Assembly (NCBI GenBank): GCA_003116995.1
Contig: BDSL01000107.1
Span: 62,001-126,000 of the forward strand
Length of the DNA: 64,000 nt
Source: Yamagishiella unicocca
Taxonomy: Eukaryota; Chlorophyta; Chlorophyceae; Chlamydomonadales; Volvocaceae
Direction of reading: 5' to 3'
The notes below the pieces were generated by a model. It saw nothing but the letters and a program-made list of their open reading frames with translations. It made no database searches and was not told where the DNA came from. The position numbers and the translations under genes were made by a program. Below, piece by piece: positions 1 through 28,034 of this stretch (positions are counted from its first letter, which is position 1; each line of letters starts with the position of its first letter).

Positions 1-1064
1 GTCACGAGCAGCGGCGCAGCTCCGCCGGTGTGGCTGTAACGCATGGCAGCACGGGGCAGCGGAGTGGGTCTCAAGAGGGTCCCCGGGACTCCCACTTTGT
101 GCTCTGGCCGTTGCCTTGCTCCCCAGCTAAGCGCCCCTCCCCACTCGTGCCTGTCCTGCCCCTCCCTGGCCCCCCCTCCCTGCCCACCAGTGCTCAAATG
201 CCACGTTGCCCGCCAGCGAGTCCAGGTCCTCTAGTAGCCGGCCCAGCCGCAGGTGGCCCCAGGGGTTCCTGCGCCGCCGCCGTCAGCAGTGAGCGACCTG
301 CCGTGCGTCTTGGCAGGCGCCGAGCACCGCGCCGACGGCATCACGGCCATAGTGCGCCCGCAGATACTAAACCACCCCGCCCATCGTGGTGCTGTAGGGC
401 AGCGCACCAGACGCAAACACCAGAACGGCGCGCGAGAGAGGCGCACGCGGGCATGACCGTCAGCGCCCGATCCTACCTGTACTGCAGTGCGGCAGGCGGG
501 TCTGTTCAGGACGCCTCTTAAGCTAGGGGAAGGCCGTGGGGCCGTGGTTATGACATGTTTTGGCAGTCGACGAAGCATGCACGACGGCGTGCCTGACCCA
601 GATGAAGCTATGGCAGACGAGGTAAGCAGCCACATAGCGCTGTCGCCCAAACAACAACTCGATGTACTCACCATATCTTGAAGGGCCCGATCAGTCGAGA
701 AGTCGTACACGACGCTGACGGACTTCGGCGGACGGCTGCCGCCCCCTGGCACTGCCTTAACAGCGACGGTACCCTTGCTCGCCCTATCCACCCAGAGCTT
801 CTTGGTGATGGGCGTATAGGCCCCAACGTACAGCTCATCCGTCCCCGCTGCAGCAGCAGCCGCGTAAGGACGTTTGCCCAAGTGCCATGATGTCGTGCAT
901 GACCGAAAATTTGAGCAGGGTTGGCAAGTGGCGGTACATCTAGTGGCCTCTGGCACGATACATCTAGTGGCTTCTGCTGCTAGGGAAAGGATGGATACTG
1001 CGGCAGTACGCACTGCGTGAGGGGCTGACACAGCGGTGCACGATAAGAGTCTTGCTACGAGCAT
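1..1064 (-). CDS. Acyl-CoA thioesterase, ACOT9-type hotdog protein (5' part, cut by window edge)
   Basis: Hotdog-fold acyl-CoA thioesterases of the ACOT9 type hydrolyse acyl-CoA, usually in mitochondria. The proposed first exon (1064-672) opens with MLVARLL, a basic, Ser/Ala-rich stretch without acidic residues that fits a mitochondrial presequence, then reads GAYTPITKKLW and SVSVVYDFSTDRAL, matching the start of the family. It ends at a consensus GTGAGT donor. The exon at 268-188 encodes NPWGHLRLGRLLEDLDSLAG, the family signature. The last visible exon (33-1) encodes HTGGAAPLLVT, which matches the following LLLVTA segment, and runs off the window. Phases agree if a 5-base micro-exon at 481-477 (TACAG, supplying Tyr-Arg) joins the first two; homologues have YR exactly there. 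The start codon is inferred because the frame stays open from it into the domain. The family call is firm; the micro-exon is not. Its start lies 341 bp from that of the divergent cyclophilin-SYF2 gene. Confidence 0.72.
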
Positions 1065-1405
1065 CTTGGGCAGACGGTCTGTGGGAAGGGTCGCGGCGGG
1101 TGGAATGCGGTAATGTGCATGACAGCAGTTCGGACCATGGACATGTGATGTACATTGGCGATCAACGGTGTGCTGCTGACTTCTTGGCATCGCGGACGGT
1201 GCCGTACAACCATAGTGGTGGGTCACGATACGTAAGTTGACTGCAAGGCACCTAGACTCCTATAAATTCAGAACTCGGTATTGTATTTACAGATGTTGTG
1301 CACATAGCTTGTTATTTTGACCCTTGTACCTGCTTCACCCTAAACTTTACGCCTCTCAAACGACCGTTGTAATTATATTCGTGCTGTTGAGGCTTCATCA
1401 GCGCC
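1065..1405. promoter_or_regulatory. Divergent promoter region with TATA-like box
   Basis: This 341-bp stretch separates the ATG of the minus-strand thioesterase from the ATG of the plus-strand cyclophilin-SYF2 gene, so it should hold both promoters and both 5' leaders. A TATAAAT sequence starts at 1261, about 145 bp before the plus-strand ATG, a reasonable position for a TATA box followed by a leader of roughly 115 bases. No matching box is obvious for the other gene. Confidence 0.5.
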
Positions 1406-4400
1406 ATGGAGAACCCTAGGGTTTGGTTTGATATCCAAATAGGCAGTGAGGCGGCTGGCAGAGTGGTCATGGAGCTGTACGCAGACATAGTGCCTCGCAC
1501 TGTGGAAAACTTCCGGGCCCTTTGCACGGGCGAGAAAGGAGTTGGAAAGTCTGGGAAGCGCCTACACTTTAAAGGCTGTGTCTTCCACCGAATCATCCCG
1601 GATTTTATGTGCCAGGTAACGTTTTGGCTGCCGGCGTGGCATGGGGTGCGGCGATGCTTTCTTCGATAAGCCCAAGCTGTATAACCATAAGTAGGCATCG
1701 GACGGGGAGCGCTGACTTTAGCCCTCCGGGATCTGCCAAAACGCAGGGTGGCGACTTCACGGCTGGAGACGGGACAGGCGGCGAGTCCATATATGGGGCG
1801 CGGTTTGATGATGAGCGACCGGGTTTAGCGCTAAAGCACGATAAGCCAGGCCTATTGTCCATGGCGAACGCTGGACCAAACACCAACGGGTAGGCCCCAA
1901 GCCAGTTACGATGCCGGCATTTCCCCGTTCCAACCCGCAATGTCACCCCTTTCCGAATCCCTAAGACGACCTCTTACTCTCTACTTGCCCAGGTCACAGT
2001 TCTTCGTTTGCACGGTTCCGTGTCCCTGGCTGAACGGCAAGCACGGTGAGTGCGCAACCCATAACTGCAAGTTGCAACCTTCTTCTCTGCAGCTGCGAAA
2101 GCTGTTTATCATGTTGCAGCGCTCTGGTTTTTGTTGGCTGTCCACTTAACCCTGGTACACGTCCTCACCGCTTGTCTTGGCGCACACAAACTCGCTGACT
2201 CAAGCTCAGTCGAGGCTCACTCCGCTTTGGCCTGCCTGCCACTTTTTGTTCTAATGCGCAGTTGTGTTTGGCCGTGTTGTGGAGGGGATGACCACCGTGA
2301 AGCGGATGGAAGTGGTGGGGCAGCGCAGCGGCAAGCCCAGCAGGCGGGTCACCATCACCGACTGCGGCGAGGTGAGTGGCGATCTACCGGACGAGTACTT
2401 GGCAACACGGCTAGTGGACCGGGGGGGGGGAGAGGAAAGGTTTTGCTGCAGGAGTGGACTAGGGCACGGTCTACACCGTGAGCAACAGACCCGAATGCGC
2501 CTGCCAGCAGGAGGGTAGGGGGACGGTCCTACGGCAACGGCTGTCGCCCAGTGAGGCGCCTTCCACCCGATTGCTAGGTTACGAACTACTGAATGCATTA
2601 GGCCGTCAGCCTAACTTCACCGAATACCACTGCGTGTGCTATCGCACTTTTACTGTGCTTGAGCGTTGCGCATACGCCCGTGAGACTCAAACCCGGTCAC
2701 TTTCTGACCCACCTTCATTGTCATCCCCCCTTGCGCCCTCCAGCTACCAAGCAAGGTGCAGATGATGCTGAAGCTCAAGGCCGAGAAGGAGGAAGCGGCC
2801 AAGCTCCGTTCTGACCCCAACGAGCTGAACCCAGATCAGGACTCGCTGCAGCGCCTGAAGGCCCTCCAGCAGCAACAGCAGCAGGCGAAGAAGCCCGCGG
2901 TCCCGCCGGCATCGGCTTTGGGTGCGGTGGCAGCGTCGCTGGGCTTCGGCAAGTCGGCGCAGCAGGCGGAGGAGCAGCCCGAGGAGGCAGTCCTTGCGAG
3001 GGGCCCGGGAGACGAGTCGGCGCAGGCCGGTCCGGGACCCGGGTCCGCACACAGCGCAGACGAGGGTGATGACGAGCCAGATGTGGAGGGCGCGGACCCG
3101 TACGAGGGGCTGACAGCCAAGCAGCGCAAGCTTCTGGAGCTGCGGCAGCGGTTGCAACAGTGCCGCAAACAGAATCAGAACGCCGTGATAGCTGAGAAGA
3201 AGCGGCAAAAGGTCAGGGGGCGCGGGGCCACGCTGCAGAGTTGGGGTTGGCTATGGAGGCCTTCAGGTGTTTCAGCTAGAGGAGCCTGGCTACCGATGGG
3301 ATAAGCTGGCGAGACGCGGCGCGTATCGAGACGCGGCGCGTATCGAGACGCGGCGCGAGACATTACCACGCTGAGTGCTTGCTTGCTTCAGCCTAGAGCG
3401 TGCTGCCGTCCAGTCAGTACTCGCGATAGGACACTTCCGCGCATTTAGGTCATGTGCGCATATAGGGATGGTTGGCAGCTAAACCACAATGTCACCCTCC
3501 TCTCCCCTTTGCAGAGCCCTGGGGCGGAGGCCACGGGGGGGGACAACAGTGCGTCCGCCAAGAGGCGGTGGCATGAAGAGAAACAGAAGCGGCGCGCGGA
3601 GGAGATGGAGAGGATTGGGCTGGACCCGACGCAGGCGCACAGGTGTGGATAATTTGTTAAGCCATGGCAACAGGTAGTCTCCACGTTTAAGCAGACCCTC
3701 TCCGCTCGCTGCATTATACCACCGCCGCCACGGAGAAACCCAACACCGCAATATACTGAGACACGAAAAGGGATTATTAACCCCATGCTCTCTTGCCTCG
3801 CAACACTGCCAGGCTAGAGACCGCCGAGACGGCCGCGCTCAAGTACGAGAAGAACGACAAGAAGGGAGGGCCCACTGGCTGGGGTGTCTTCGGCAGCGAG
3901 AACCTGTACCATGCGTACCTCAAACGCGCAGAAGGGGTGCCGTACACCCAAGAGGACTACGACAAGGCGAAGGCTGCGGACCCAGAGTTTTACCGGTAGG
4001 GAAACCTTCGGGGTTGCGTTGAGATGGCTAGTAGGCGCTGGTTAGATGCTTGCAGCAGCCGTGGGTTTTTTTATGTACCAGGGTGGCGATACGGCGTGGG
4101 CGCGTTTGCGACTTGGGGTAAATGACTCACTTAGCTGCGAAGTGTGCCGTTTATCCCAAGTTCGTCTTACTGGAGGAGCCGCCCGCCGACAGAGCCGCTC
4201 CCCCCATGCCGCCATGCAGGGACGCGGACAGTCTGATGTACGGCCAGAACCCCAAGCTACCCGCAGGGAACGTGGACAAGATGGTGGCGGAGTTAGTGGA
4301 TCGGTGAGTAGGGCGTGGCTGTTGGGGTGGGGCTGTGGCGTAAGTGGCCTACGACGAGGCCCACGCAACGATGGCGAGGGCACCGCATCCAGGCATTGCC

Positions 4401-4771
4401 AGCAAGTCGTTGGGTGACAGCTCGGCACGCACACACACGCAGCACCGTTTTCCTTGGGATGCTGCGGCTTAGCGGTAATTGAGGACACGAGGCACGCGGC
4501 GCCGTTCCACTTTGTAGCGTCTTTGCGGTGTCCTGAATCTGTACAGTGACACCCGGCCGCCTGGCTGTTTTGCTGCACGCGCCGTCACCTCCACAGCGAT
4601 CGCAGGAAAGACGAGTTCAGCCGGAGGCGGCGCTACAACGACGGCTCCGACGTGGACTTTATCAACGACCGCAACGCGCACTTCAACAAGAAGATCCAGC
4701 GCCACTTCGGGCAGTTCACGTCGGAGATTAAGGCCAACCTGGAGCGTGGTACGGCGCTGCCGGATCGGTAG
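1406..4771 (+). CDS. SYF2: Cyclophilin fused to splicing factor SYF2
   Basis: This is a peptidyl-prolyl isomerase domain joined in frame to SYF2, a component of the Prp19-associated (NTC) spliceosome complex. Nine exons (1406-1615, 1747-1889, 1993-2045, 2262-2371, 2744-3211, 3515-3642, 3813-3995, 4220-4303, 4597-4771) have agreeing phases and sum to 517 codons plus stop. Residues 1-172 are a complete cyclophilin: the CypA-type active-site residues Arg and Phe (HRIIPDF), Gln and Phe (SQFF), Trp (PWLNGKH) and His are all present. After ITDCGE the phase-0 junction at 2371/2744 continues without a stop into [17 protein letters not shown], a charged linker with Gln and acidic tracts (to about residue 270), then the SYF2 core: [43 protein letters not shown] and finally [19 protein letters not shown] and [15 protein letters not shown]. 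Nuclear location is expected from the family. Confidence 0.9.
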
Positions 4772-5736
4772 TACGTGCCGGTGGCGTCCTGCTCATCGCA
4801 GGGGGCTGCGGCCCGGGTGTGGAGAGGTACGAGAGGTACCCTGCCTGCCTTTGCCAGGACGATAATCCTGCTCTCGCTGGTCTGGCGTTGGGCACCTCAA
4901 TACTAGCATTGGAACGCAGTTTGGGTGTACTTGGGAGGGTTGTGCTAGCCTGCCTAGTATCCATGTTGCACACACCCGCCGGTGGCCGAGTCCCCAAGCC
5001 GAAAGCTACGGCTGGGGGTGGTAGACGGAGAAAAGGTATTACCGGCGCACCAATGTGCGTCTGGCGGAAATGGATTGGAGAACACTCGAGGCCTGGCGCT
5101 GAAAGAGAAACGCGCACGGCAACGGTATCTCTCCTACATTTCATGTTGCAATGGGTTGGCCTCTGTCTGCATGCTGCTTTTCGTATCGTCGCTGCTTGTT
5201 TCGTTGAAGATCATTGTTTTATCTTTTTCAAAACATGTTGCAGTGCGCTGACTCGGTCCCTCGCGCTTTGGGTGAAACTTCCTGCAGGTTTTAGCGAGTT
5301 GCTGGCGGATCGGTGCACTGTGTTGCAGACCTCACAAGAGAGGATTGGAATCCATGGCGCGCATCGTAACTAATGATTGATGTAACCTTGATGCCCATGT
5401 TGCGAATCGCGCGGGACACACGCACGAGTCACGTTACAGCCAGCATACCGTAATATGTCCTATCATATGCATGCAACGTAGTTCTAAGACTTGGTGGGTA
5501 ACTGCTGCCGAGCCGTGTACCCCCTTGAAACGTGACCCGGCCCAAAGTGCGCCTAGTCTCTTATAGAACCCTTGCGTACTCAGGCGACCGGGAGAACCGG
5601 GTCCGGCCCATTCGCGTGGTCCTTGGTAGGGACTGCGTTGCCGGGCTTTCCTTGCGGCTGTGGTATAGGCATTGACTGGCATTGACGTTGCTCTGACGTG
5701 CTCTGGCCGCGGCTCGGGTGGGTTCTGGCTGAGTTT
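4772..5736 (+). other. 3' UTR of cyclophilin-SYF2 and gap to mTERF-like gene
   Basis: After the stop at 4771 no frame shows recognisable protein. The stretch is less GC-rich and T-rich in places, as expected of a 3' UTR, up to the TGTAA signal at 5381-5385. From there to 5736 I see only the presumed promoter and leader of the next gene. Confidence 0.5.
5381..5385 (+). terminator. TGTAA polyadenylation-type signal for cyclophilin-SYF2
   Basis: TGTAA is the usual polyadenylation signal of chlamydomonadalean nuclear genes. This copy lies 610 bp after the stop codon of the upstream gene, on its strand, which gives a 3' UTR of ordinary length for these algae. No earlier copy was noticed. Confidence 0.5.
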
Positions 5737-7149
5737 ATGTCAAGCCTTGCAGGGTTGCCTTTGGATTTCCGCGTTCCCTTGCTTTTCGATAAAATTTCTT
5801 CTTTGCCCGCAAGCCGATTCGGCTCAAACTGTCATGATTTCTTCTCTGGACCCAGCAAATCCCCTAATCGCCTGCACGGCATTAACACCAGGGGGCCGCG
5901 CTTCGGCTCGGAGTCAGCTTATAACCCGACTCGGAGCTCCAAGCTACCCAACGACCAGTACGGCACAGCCCCTCATGGCCCTAGGGTGAAGGGCAAGTCC
6001 ACTCCGAGTCAGCTCTAATCATGCCCTCTGTTAACAATCCTGTCTCGACCACATGGCTATTAGCTATCAAAACCCTGCCACGCGCGTGCAAGCCGTACAG
6101 CGTCCCAACAACCCAGTACGGAAGGGCGAGGACGTTCCGCGCTTCCGTCACGGTAACTTAGTTCTTGAGGCTACGTTACGCTCTCATACCTGTGGTTTCT
6201 CCGCGTTAGATGGCTCGCTGTACTGGTGCAACTGGTACCGGTACGGAAACCCGGAATCGTCAATCCTGCGTTGGAGAGCCCGTAAAACGCAGACTGTGCC
6301 TAATACATGGTATAGAATGGCGCAAATGATTCGTAGCTTTACCCTGAGCGGTGCGCAAGCTTCGGTGCCTACCAGGGCCCATGGCATAGTGCTTGTGGCA
6401 TCACGCTCTATGAGACTGGGATGCGTTAACACTGTACTTCGCCTACCGATGCGCCCTACTTGTTGCCTTGTCACTTTGAATCTCAACCGACGGCCATGCA
6501 TGTCGCGTGCTGCGCATAAGGACCTGGCCGCCTTGCAACTTTCAGCTCAAGATGTCATTGCGGTGGAGGAGATGATTATGAAGACCGCGGCGGTTGACAT
6601 TGCGGCATCCGTGACCACGCTCATTGCGTTTGCGGGTTCGCCGAGCGCAGCCCGTGGGCTAGTCCTTCGGCACCCCAACCTCCTATGCTGTCAGCTTCCA
6701 AGCTGGATCGAGTTCCTGACTGCGTTTGGATTAAGTAAGGCACGTATCCTGCCAAACCCCTCGCCTTTCGAACCCTCGGGCAAGCCGAAACTGCAGCACC
6801 CCCCACTACGGGCCTTTGCGTTGTTGTCTCCCATAGGCGCAGGTGCAGCACATACTGTGCCAAACGCCTGAGGCGTTGATAGAAGGTGACCTGGTGCGCG
6901 CCGGCCAGTCTATGATCACCTTCCGACGCCTGGGGCTAAGTGACTACGCTTTGGCGCAGCTCGTTACATATTATCCGCAGGTGAGTGAACCTGACCGGGT
7001 GGCACCCTGTTATGCTAAAGGACCTCTTGCGGCAGGCCACCTGGTAATTCCCGACGCCGCAGTTGCTGGGCAAGGACGAGAAGGACATCCGAGCAACGCT
7101 GAGCCTGCTCGGTCGCTACCAGACGGGGATAGATACGCTGGGGTGCTGA
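5737..7149 (+). CDS. mTERF-repeat protein, model with one unresolved join
   Basis: mTERF proteins bind organellar nucleic acids through stacked helical repeats and act in transcription or RNA maturation of mitochondria or plastids. Repeat-like sequence is clear in RGLVLRHPNLL, PSWIEFLTAFGLS, AQVQHILCQTPEALIEGD, FRRLGLSDYALAQLVTYYPQ and LLGKDEKDIRATLSLL. Proposed exons are 5737-5985, 6101-6152, 6546-6734, 6837-6980 and 7063-7149. The first two, which would carry a basic targeting region, rest only on splice-site quality and phase. Exon 3 ends at a strong GTAAGG donor in phase 1, but the homologous continuation starts in phase 0 at 6837, so that join breaks the frame. The product also stops at 7149, early for the family. 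A sequencing or assembly error, a decaying copy or an unseen exon could each explain this. The family call is good; the exact protein is not. Confidence 0.45.
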
Positions 7150-8469
7150 TGCTCTATTAACCACCCGAGTATAAGTTCAAAACCGGAGGTAGCTGTATCG
7201 GGGCATCTGCCGTAGTTGCATGCGTTCAAGGCTATAGTATGTGGCCAGCGTGCTTGCTTGCCTGATGTGTTGCTGATGGCCCTATGAACGTGGCGGCGTG
7301 GGTTGTCAGTATGATGACAGGAGTATATTTTGGTAGGACCTCTGAGCAGGCGCAACCCTGAACGCCTGAACCGTGCATCACGTGTACGGCAGCGCATTTG
7401 GGTTTTTGTTATGTATGAATGGGTGCGCTTTCCATGCCTTTTACAGCAAAATGCAACTTGCTTACCCGACGGCGAGATGCCTGATAGGATGCTTAGCCCC
7501 CACGCTGGCTCCGAGTCGTGTGCTTTCGCATATCGAGGTGTTCTGGACCTCGGGAGGCAGTCAGCTCTCAAGCTCTGCACCACGCGTTCATTGACGTTAG
7601 GACGCTGACAAATGAATAGCTTCCCTGGCGTCTTGCGCTTCCAGACCGTGCACCATAAATGCCTTGTCAATAATCGACACATGCAGTGGAGAACTACAAT
7701 TACACCAAGTTATGAAGAGGAAAGCTGCCTCCTTCCGTACAGTGTGGGGCAGGTCACGTTGATGCCTTTGTCGTCCTTCGACTGCACCATCAATATCGCA
7801 CTCCCCAATGGTCCGATTTGGATTCAACCCGACAGCTTCCACATCAGTTCCGCTCTACTATCACTGTGACGGTCAAGCATGCAGATACCAGCATCCGTAT
7901 CGGCATAGAGCCCGATGTTGCAACTCATAATACACGCCCATCAGTCATGGGGCCACGCTTTGAAATCTACATGCGACGCCTGAAGTAAGGAAGGCAATGT
8001 GCCTCTGAAGAATCATTCCTTGGGCCTCCTAAAAGACCACCGTCCGACAACTTCCAGTCATGTCAGCGCTCCCAAGTCAGTTAGTAACAGCCCGAAAACA
8101 CCCACTCCCGAACAGGGCATCATGAGGCACACATGGGGCGCCTAACTCCTGCGAATGCGCAAGCAACACCTTTGCGCTGTTCCGCGACAAGTCACGCGAC
8201 CCCAGGTTCGAAAACTTATCATCTGTGCAATGCAGGGGCCAGCGTCGCGATCCGGTGCTGACGTGAGTCCACGACAGAGAGCATGCACGCCACTACTATC
8301 GAGCCCCTTCATCACACACCCCGCACAGACCATGCACAAAGGCGTCTAAAGCAACGCCCGACACACAACAACCCGACCGGCGCCCCAGGGGCAAAAAAGC
8401 AACTCGAATGTTTAATGTTTAGCCGCACATGGCAGCAACAGTTCACCTGAGGTACATCTGTGAGCACGC
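7150..8469. other. Intergenic stretch between convergent genes
   Basis: This region lies between the end of the mTERF-like gene (plus) and the end of the serine decarboxylase gene (minus), so it should hold two facing 3' UTRs. Base composition is more even than in the coding regions. Open frames here are short and resemble nothing I know. I see no RNA gene or mobile element. Confidence 0.4.
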
Positions 8470-11365
8470 TTACGCCTCAAGCTCCTCCTCCACCGCCTTG
8501 GCCTCACTGGCGACACGCCGGGCAGCCGCAATGGAAACGCGCGCGCGGCTCTGGACGTAGTCGGACACGAAGTCCTCGAGCTTCTCGACAGTAATGTTCG
8601 GCATCACCACCACGTGCGCAATGTCGCCCTCGCACGCCAGCTGCCACTTGCGGACAAACGTCTCCTCCTTCGGCCGCTCAAACACCACTGTGTTAGACAA
8701 TTCGTTCAGCATGGTGCGGATGCCAGCGCTCTCGAGCATCTGTGGGCAGGCGAAGCATGAAGGGGTCAGCATAAAGACATGAACGCATCCAAGTTCCCAT
8801 GGCGAGCGCCACTGGGTTGTACAGCACTCTGCAGAGCGTGCACCTAACCCCCGGCACCCCTGGTCTCCGTCCACTCCCACGTCCCTGTGTAATCAGCCAC
8901 AAACCAAGTTCACTCCCACCTGCTTGAGCACGTGGGCGTTGCGCATGCAGCGCTCGACGTCGCGGCGCATGCCCTCGTACCCCTTGCGCGTCAGCGTGTA
9001 CCAGAGGTAGATGGGCGCGTGGCCGTTGCGGCTGCCCATGATGGTGGCGTCGCGGCTGTTCAGGTACTCCACGTCGGAGGACAGCGCCATCACGTACTTG
9101 AACCTGTTGTGGCGGTGGGCCCGAGCATTAGCCGCTACGAACAGGAGCCCCTCCAGTGCAGGCAAACGGTGCACGAGGAGCAGCACTGTCCAGACTGGTA
9201 TCCCAAGCGAGGGTTTTAGGTTAAACAGTGGTTGCACTTCGTACGTACAGCAACTGGCTGAAGAATATGCTGAAGTACGTGCTGTACAACGACCGGAGGC
9301 CATACAGCCCAGATCTTTCGCTATCATGAAGCCAGGGCGCTGACGCAACCGTCGGATAGGTCGGCCCAGCTACGTGCCAGCTACCTATCCCACTGGACGC
9401 GCGCCTTTCTTATGCTTTTGCAGAAGCTCCTCGCCATCAGCGTCATTTGCCGTTCGCTGTCCGGCCAGCTTTGCCGGCGCCACCCACCTCGTAATGACGA
9501 CACCGCAAGGCACGGGCGCGCCGACGAATTTGTGCCCCGATACTGACACGGAGCCAATGGGCTTCCTGAACGTCACCATGGGGGCATCCTGGCGGAGAAA
9601 AGGCATCATCATGCCGAACAGCGCGCCGTCGCAGTGGATGAAGAAGCGGTCCTCAGTGTAGCCCGCGTCCTGCATTAGATCATGGCAGCAGGCAGCCATT
9701 GGTTGATCTCATGGGATACGAAGCAGGCTGGCGGAGGGAGACACAGCAACAACCAAAAGTGTTGCCTGGGTGAGCGATCAGCTCCTAGGTTTGCGGGTCT
9801 ATCATCGCTGTCGGACAAAGACTGCCGAACTTTACAACTGGCTAGCCGTGCACCCAGTCGTAACCGGGCCTTTGCCCGCTTCACGTCAGTAGGTGCCTCT
9901 GTGCCCCGCCCCCGCGGCGATCAGCTGAGCAGGGTTTGCGTCATCCACGGCTTGCTCGGCCTCAAGCGCCACTGCACAACCCCTGTTCCGGGAAGGGGGC
10001 TTCTGACCTGTCCCCAGAATAGAGCGGGCTCGAACAGTCTTCCACATTCCATGAGAACTTACTCATAAGACGCATGCATGCCACGCACCTTAAGCACCTC
10101 CAGCACCCGGTCCAAATCGTCAACGGCGCCCTTAACAGTGGTACCGATATTGACGTTGAGGATAGCGGGTTTGCCGACGTTGGCAATCAGAGCCGCTTTC
10201 AGGTCGTCATAGTTGATTTCGCCAGTCTCAAGCGTGGCAATCTGCGTTCGCACAACACCACAGGCGGTTCAGGGCGCCCCGGTTGAGTGCGGGCCTTTGC
10301 AACGTTTTGACAGTACCCCAGCCCATCGAAGCTGGCACTTTGTGCGGAAATAACCGCGGAAATAACCATAACAGTGGGTGCGAGGTTACCCACCCATGCC
10401 CAAGCTCAAAGGGCTTCACCACGCGCACCTTCTCCGCTGGCATGCGGTACATGCGCGCAGCCTTAAACACAGAGTAGTGCGACTCCGCAGAAGCGTACAT
10501 GACACCGTCGGGAAAGTTCTCGCGTCCCACCAGGATACCGTGCAGGTTGCCCTCCGTGCCACAGGTGGTAATGTAGCCCCAGTACTCCTCCTCATTAATC
10601 TCCCACAGCCTTGCAAACCAATTGAGCACACCGACCTGCGCACGAGGCCGAAGGTGACACGGAAAAGTGTTTGGATGCGTCAGCAATCAGCTCGGTCCCA
10701 GCTGCGGACTTGCTATGGACACAGAACCCGCCAATCATAATCCACTTCTGGATAAGCAGCACATCGCCGCACCTCGAACTCGCGAGAATGGACCCCATAG
10801 TTGCTCTCGATGAATGGGTCGCCCAGATTGTTGATGCTGTACTTGTTGAGGCCCTCCAACAGTCCGTAATCAAACTCAAGATTGTAGGGGTACCTACACC
10901 CATTGTTCGTGGCACTTCAGCGCGCCACGACAAGGATTCGAAGAAACTAACAGAAGTAGCGACCGGACCGAACCCACCCCATGTGATGGTTCGTCCGCTC
11001 CGTCAGCTTCTTCATGTAGCTGCCAATCATCTCAGCAATACGCGCCTCGCGATCCTGAGTGGTCAACAAAGTCCGTTACTGGGACACCACACACCACACG
11101 CGACCCTGCGGGAAGCGCGGGCGCCGCCTACCTCCTCCGTCATCTCCGGGTGAGGCTCCAACACAGGCAGTGCTGTGGACTTGTGATGGGTAATGACAGG
11201 TCCCGCAACTGGCATAGCCTGGTAGGGCGCGACCGCGGCGACGTCGTAGGTCTCGGTCTTCAGATGAGCGGAGCGGAGCACCTGATTCTTTGGGTGCTCC
11301 GCCACGGCAGACCGGGACAACACGGGCGGCATTGTGCAGGAAGTGGCAAGCTCGACGGGGTCCAT
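8470..11365 (-). CDS. SDC: Serine decarboxylase (PLP-dependent, group II)
   Basis: This enzyme decarboxylates L-serine to ethanolamine, a precursor of phosphatidylethanolamine and choline lipids; it was first annotated as histidine decarboxylase in plants. Eight exons in transcript order (11365-11132, 11054-10978, 10893-10773, 10635-10429, 10241-10089, 9669-9488, 9103-8920, 8739-8470) have agreeing phases and give 475 residues, close to the roughly 480 of plant SDC. Nearly every block matches: [90 protein letters not shown], the PLP-lysine motif [28 protein letters not shown] and [16 protein letters not shown]. The start is the first ATG after an in-frame stop upstream. About 60 N-terminal residues before the conserved core are not conserved and could include a targeting sequence. 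The sister histidine decarboxylase activity cannot be excluded from sequence alone. It is divergent from GCN2. Confidence 0.93.
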
Positions 11366-11695
11366 TTTTCCTACAGCGCTGGCTAACACGAACCGAAGGA
11401 TGTGCCCGAAGGTCAAAGGATGATCAAAAGTTCAATTAAACAAAAAGCGAGGGAAAAGTTCCTCGTTAAGTTGATGACCTGTTGAGAACAGAAGTAGGGC
11501 GAGGATATGCCTCTGGCCGCATCTCGATGATGCGCACGGACAAAGTATAATGGCCCATTGCAAGAGCCGTACTCTTCGTACGGCATGACACTGTCTCCTT
11601 TGGGCTCCGCAACCGGGTCACAGGTAGCCACTAGGCATGGTGGTAGATAGGTAGACAACTTTTAGCATCGACGACGTGCTTTTAAAGTGCAGGTC
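11366..11695. promoter_or_regulatory. Divergent promoter region, SDC / GCN2
   Basis: These 330 bp separate the start codons of serine decarboxylase (minus) and GCN2 (plus) and must hold both promoters and leaders. The stretch is AT-richer than its neighbours. I found no clear TATA box or repeated operator-like motif. Confidence 0.45.

Positions 11696-28034
<16,339 letters not shown>

Noticed and set aside
6053..6871. Single 272-codon frame as a one-exon gene
   Set aside because: Only its 3' half resembles mTERF repeats; a good donor (6153) and a pyrimidine-rich acceptor (6545) suggest that the middle is intron.
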